A DNA stretch of 16,389 bases from assembly GCA_007124535.1 (NCBI GenBank), contig SLEY01000209.1:1-16389 (forward strand). Reading direction: 5' to 3'. This document shows, one piece after another, positions 15,318 to 16,389 of this stretch (position 1 is its first letter; each line of letters begins with the position of its first letter). A program made the translations under genes and the position numbers. This DNA is from Planctomycetaceae bacterium (GTDB lineage Bacteria > Planctomycetota > Planctomycetia > Pirellulales > Pirellulaceae). The notes beneath the pieces are model-generated. The model was given only the letters and a program-made list of their open reading frames with translations, was not told the DNA's origin and made no database searches.

Positions 15318-15357
15318 GGGGCGGCCCCCGTTACGGAGGGGCGGCCCCCGTTCGGGA
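15318..15357. repeat. Two 20-bp GC-rich direct repeats after the HD hydrolase gene
   Basis: Copies at 15318-15337 and 15338-15357 match at 18 of 20 positions (core GGGGCGGCCCCCGTT). The first also forms a hairpin with AACGGGGG (15312-15319) pairing to CCCCCGTT (15325-15332). No T-run follows, so a factor-independent terminator is not supported, though the structure may shield the 3' end. Confidence 0.6.
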
Positions 15358-15398
15358 TGCCATCGCCCCTCCCTCTGGCTGCTTTGTGACCTGAACCG

Positions 15399-16127
15399 AT
15401 GCCCGACCAACGCCAGCACCGAGGGCCGCATCCGGAGGATCGGCAACTGTTCACCGCCGCCACGCGTCCCGTGTTGAATCGGGCCGTTTCCGACCTGAGT
15501 TGGCTGCTCTCCCGCGGTTACGCAGCGGATGCCGCCCTGCAACTGGTGGGTGACCATTTTCAACTGGTCCGCCGACAGCGGCTGGCCGTGCGCCGTTGCA
15601 GTTGTTCCGATGATGAACTTCGCCGCCGCCGGCGGACGGAGGCGCCCCCTGAATCCTGGCGGGGGCAACGACTGGACGTGGACGGCTTCAACGTGTTGAT
15701 TACCGTGGAAGCGGCGCTGGCCGGCGGCGTGCTGCTGCTGGCTCGCGACGGCTGCCTCCGCGACATGGCCAGCCTGCATGGCAGTTTTCGCCAAGTTCAA
15801 GAAACCGACCCGGCCCTGGAACGGGTGGGACACGTGCTGGCCGCCTGCGGAGTGGGTCAGACGACATGGTTTCTTGATCGTCCGGTTTCCAACAGTGGGC
15901 GTTTGGCCCAACGGATTCGCGACTTGGCCGCCCGGCAGCAGTGGCCCTGGCGGGTGGAAGTGGTCCCGGATGCCGACGCGGTTTTGGGCGAATCGGCGTC
16001 TCTGATTGCCAGCGCCGACAGCGGCGTGCTGGCACGGTGCCACCGATGGTGCAACCTGGCGCGGGAAGTGGTGGCGCGCCACATGCCCGACGCACCGCTA
16101 CTGGTTCTGGATGGCGGTACGCGCTGA
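15399..16127 (+). CDS. DUF434 family protein (COG2454-like), possible PIN/NYN-like nuclease
   Basis: A 242-residue protein. Residues about 15-65 match the DUF434 pattern (LSRGYAADAALQLVGDHFQLVRRQRLAVRR). Residues about 90-235 form a second domain opening VDGFNVLITVEAALAGG, then RDGCLRD, PDADAVL (180-186) and SADSGVL (205-211). Conserved acidic residues at D95, D117, D181/D183 and D207 are spaced as in PIN/NYN-type nuclease folds, but activity is an inference. A linker at 66-88 is Cys/Arg/acidic rich (CSCSDDELRRRRR). The family is uncharacterised. The ATG at 15399 has no clear ribosome binding site; the next upstream in-frame GTG is followed by a stop within two codons, so the start is fairly secure. 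It lies downstream of the HD hydrolase, possibly in the same transcript. Confidence 0.8.
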   Translation: MPDQRQHRGPHPEDRQLFTAATRPVLNRAVSDLSWLLSRGYAADAALQLVGDHFQLVRRQRLAVRRCSCSDDELRRRRRTEAPPESWRGQRLDVDGFNVLITVEAALAGGVLLLARDGCLRDMASLHGSFRQVQETDPALERVGHVLAACGVGQTTWFLDRPVSNSGRLAQRIRDLAARQQWPWRVEVVPDADAVLGESASLIASADSGVLARCHRWCNLAREVVARHMPDAPLLVLDGGTR

Positions 16128-16389
16128 GCCGGAGAATCCACCCAACAACCGGAAAGTCGCTTGATGCGCCTCCCCGTAAGTTTGGCATTCCTGCCCGACG
16201 GACGAAGGATCTATCGACAAGAACGTCCCCATGATCCCGAATCGGTCACTGCACTACTAACCTCAAAAATCGTGAATTGTTTCACGAAGTTTCAGGCAGC
16301 GGCAGCGTTAAGTTGTGGCAACGTCACATGTTGTGCTTGTAGCAGGGCGGTTGCGATTACCCGTAATAGGACAAGGGACAACCGTACCA
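16128..16389. other. Right-edge region, largely non-coding in appearance
   Basis: After the DUF434 stop the base composition drops toward AT-rich from about 16230. A small hairpin, CGTGAA (16271-16276) with TTCACG (16281-16286), loop TTGT, is visible. A short ATTAC/GTAAT pairing lies at 16356-16367. One weak frame (16164 onward) stays open to the edge. The region may be the upstream control region of a gene outside the window. Confidence 0.4.
16164..16389 (+). CDS. Doubtful partial open frame running off the right edge
   Basis: An ATG at 16164, with GGAAAG 7 nt upstream, opens a frame without a stop for 75 codons to the window end. The first part (MRLPVSLAFLPDGRRIYRQE) could be a real protein. 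The later part is cysteine-rich and sits in lower-GC DNA, which argues against coding. No family recognised. Confidence 0.2.
   Translation, partial: MRLPVSLAFLPDGRRIYRQERPHDPESVTALLTSKIVNCFTKFQAAAALSCGNVTCCACSRAVAITRNRTRDNRT

Noticed and set aside
14514..16082. 522-codon open frame on the minus strand
   Set aside because: It lies antisense to the HD hydrolase and DUF434 genes, both of which have recognisable motifs. Its translation is low-complexity in Gln, His and Arg and matches no family.

Overview
The window is high-GC bacterial DNA. It most resembles a planctomycete chromosome (Pirellulales-like). That assignment is an inference from four traits: a DoxX membrane domain fused to a TIM-barrel-like protein, an ABC operon carrying a large conserved-looking protein of no recognised family, frequent GTG starts, and a stand-alone XPB/Bax1 pair. 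No rRNA, tRNA, CRISPR array, insertion sequence or prophage gene was seen. It reads as stable chromosome rather than an island.

Layout, left to right. (1) 2-67: probably the last codons of a gene entering from the left. (2) 1056-154 and 2678-1098, both minus: a two-gene unit of a DoxX/TIM-barrel-like fusion followed by an NAD-dependent epimerase/dehydratase. (3) 2915-5616, plus: an XPB-type SF2 helicase and a Bax1/DUF790 nuclease whose reading frames overlap. They are a likely helicase-nuclease DNA repair pair and the most notable system here. (4) 10123-5613, minus: an ABC-2 exporter operon of ATPase, permease with a roughly 255-residue soluble insert, and an anchored protein of unknown function. 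Its stop codon overlaps the Bax1 stop codon, and both genes end in short tandem repeats. (5) 14461-10461, minus: a catabolic-looking operon of SDR dehydrogenase, class II aldolase, D-2-hydroxyacid dehydrogenase and GldA-like metal-dependent alcohol dehydrogenase. It has no kinase, transporter or regulator in view. (6) 14462-14759: a divergent control region containing a 16-bp inverted repeat with one mismatch. (7) 14760-16127, plus: a MESH1/SpoT-type HD hydrolase and a DUF434 (COG2454-like) protein. (8) 16128-16389: mostly non-coding in appearance, with one weakly supported frame running off the edge.

How the parts work together. XPB should translocate on and open DNA while Bax1 cuts it, as in the archaeal complex. 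The SDR/aldolase/dehydrogenase set would oxidise a polyol or sugar, split a ketose phosphate and reduce or oxidise the fragments; its substrate cannot be read from sequence. The ABC operon exports or processes something at the envelope. The HD hydrolase probably acts on (p)ppGpp or a related nucleotide.
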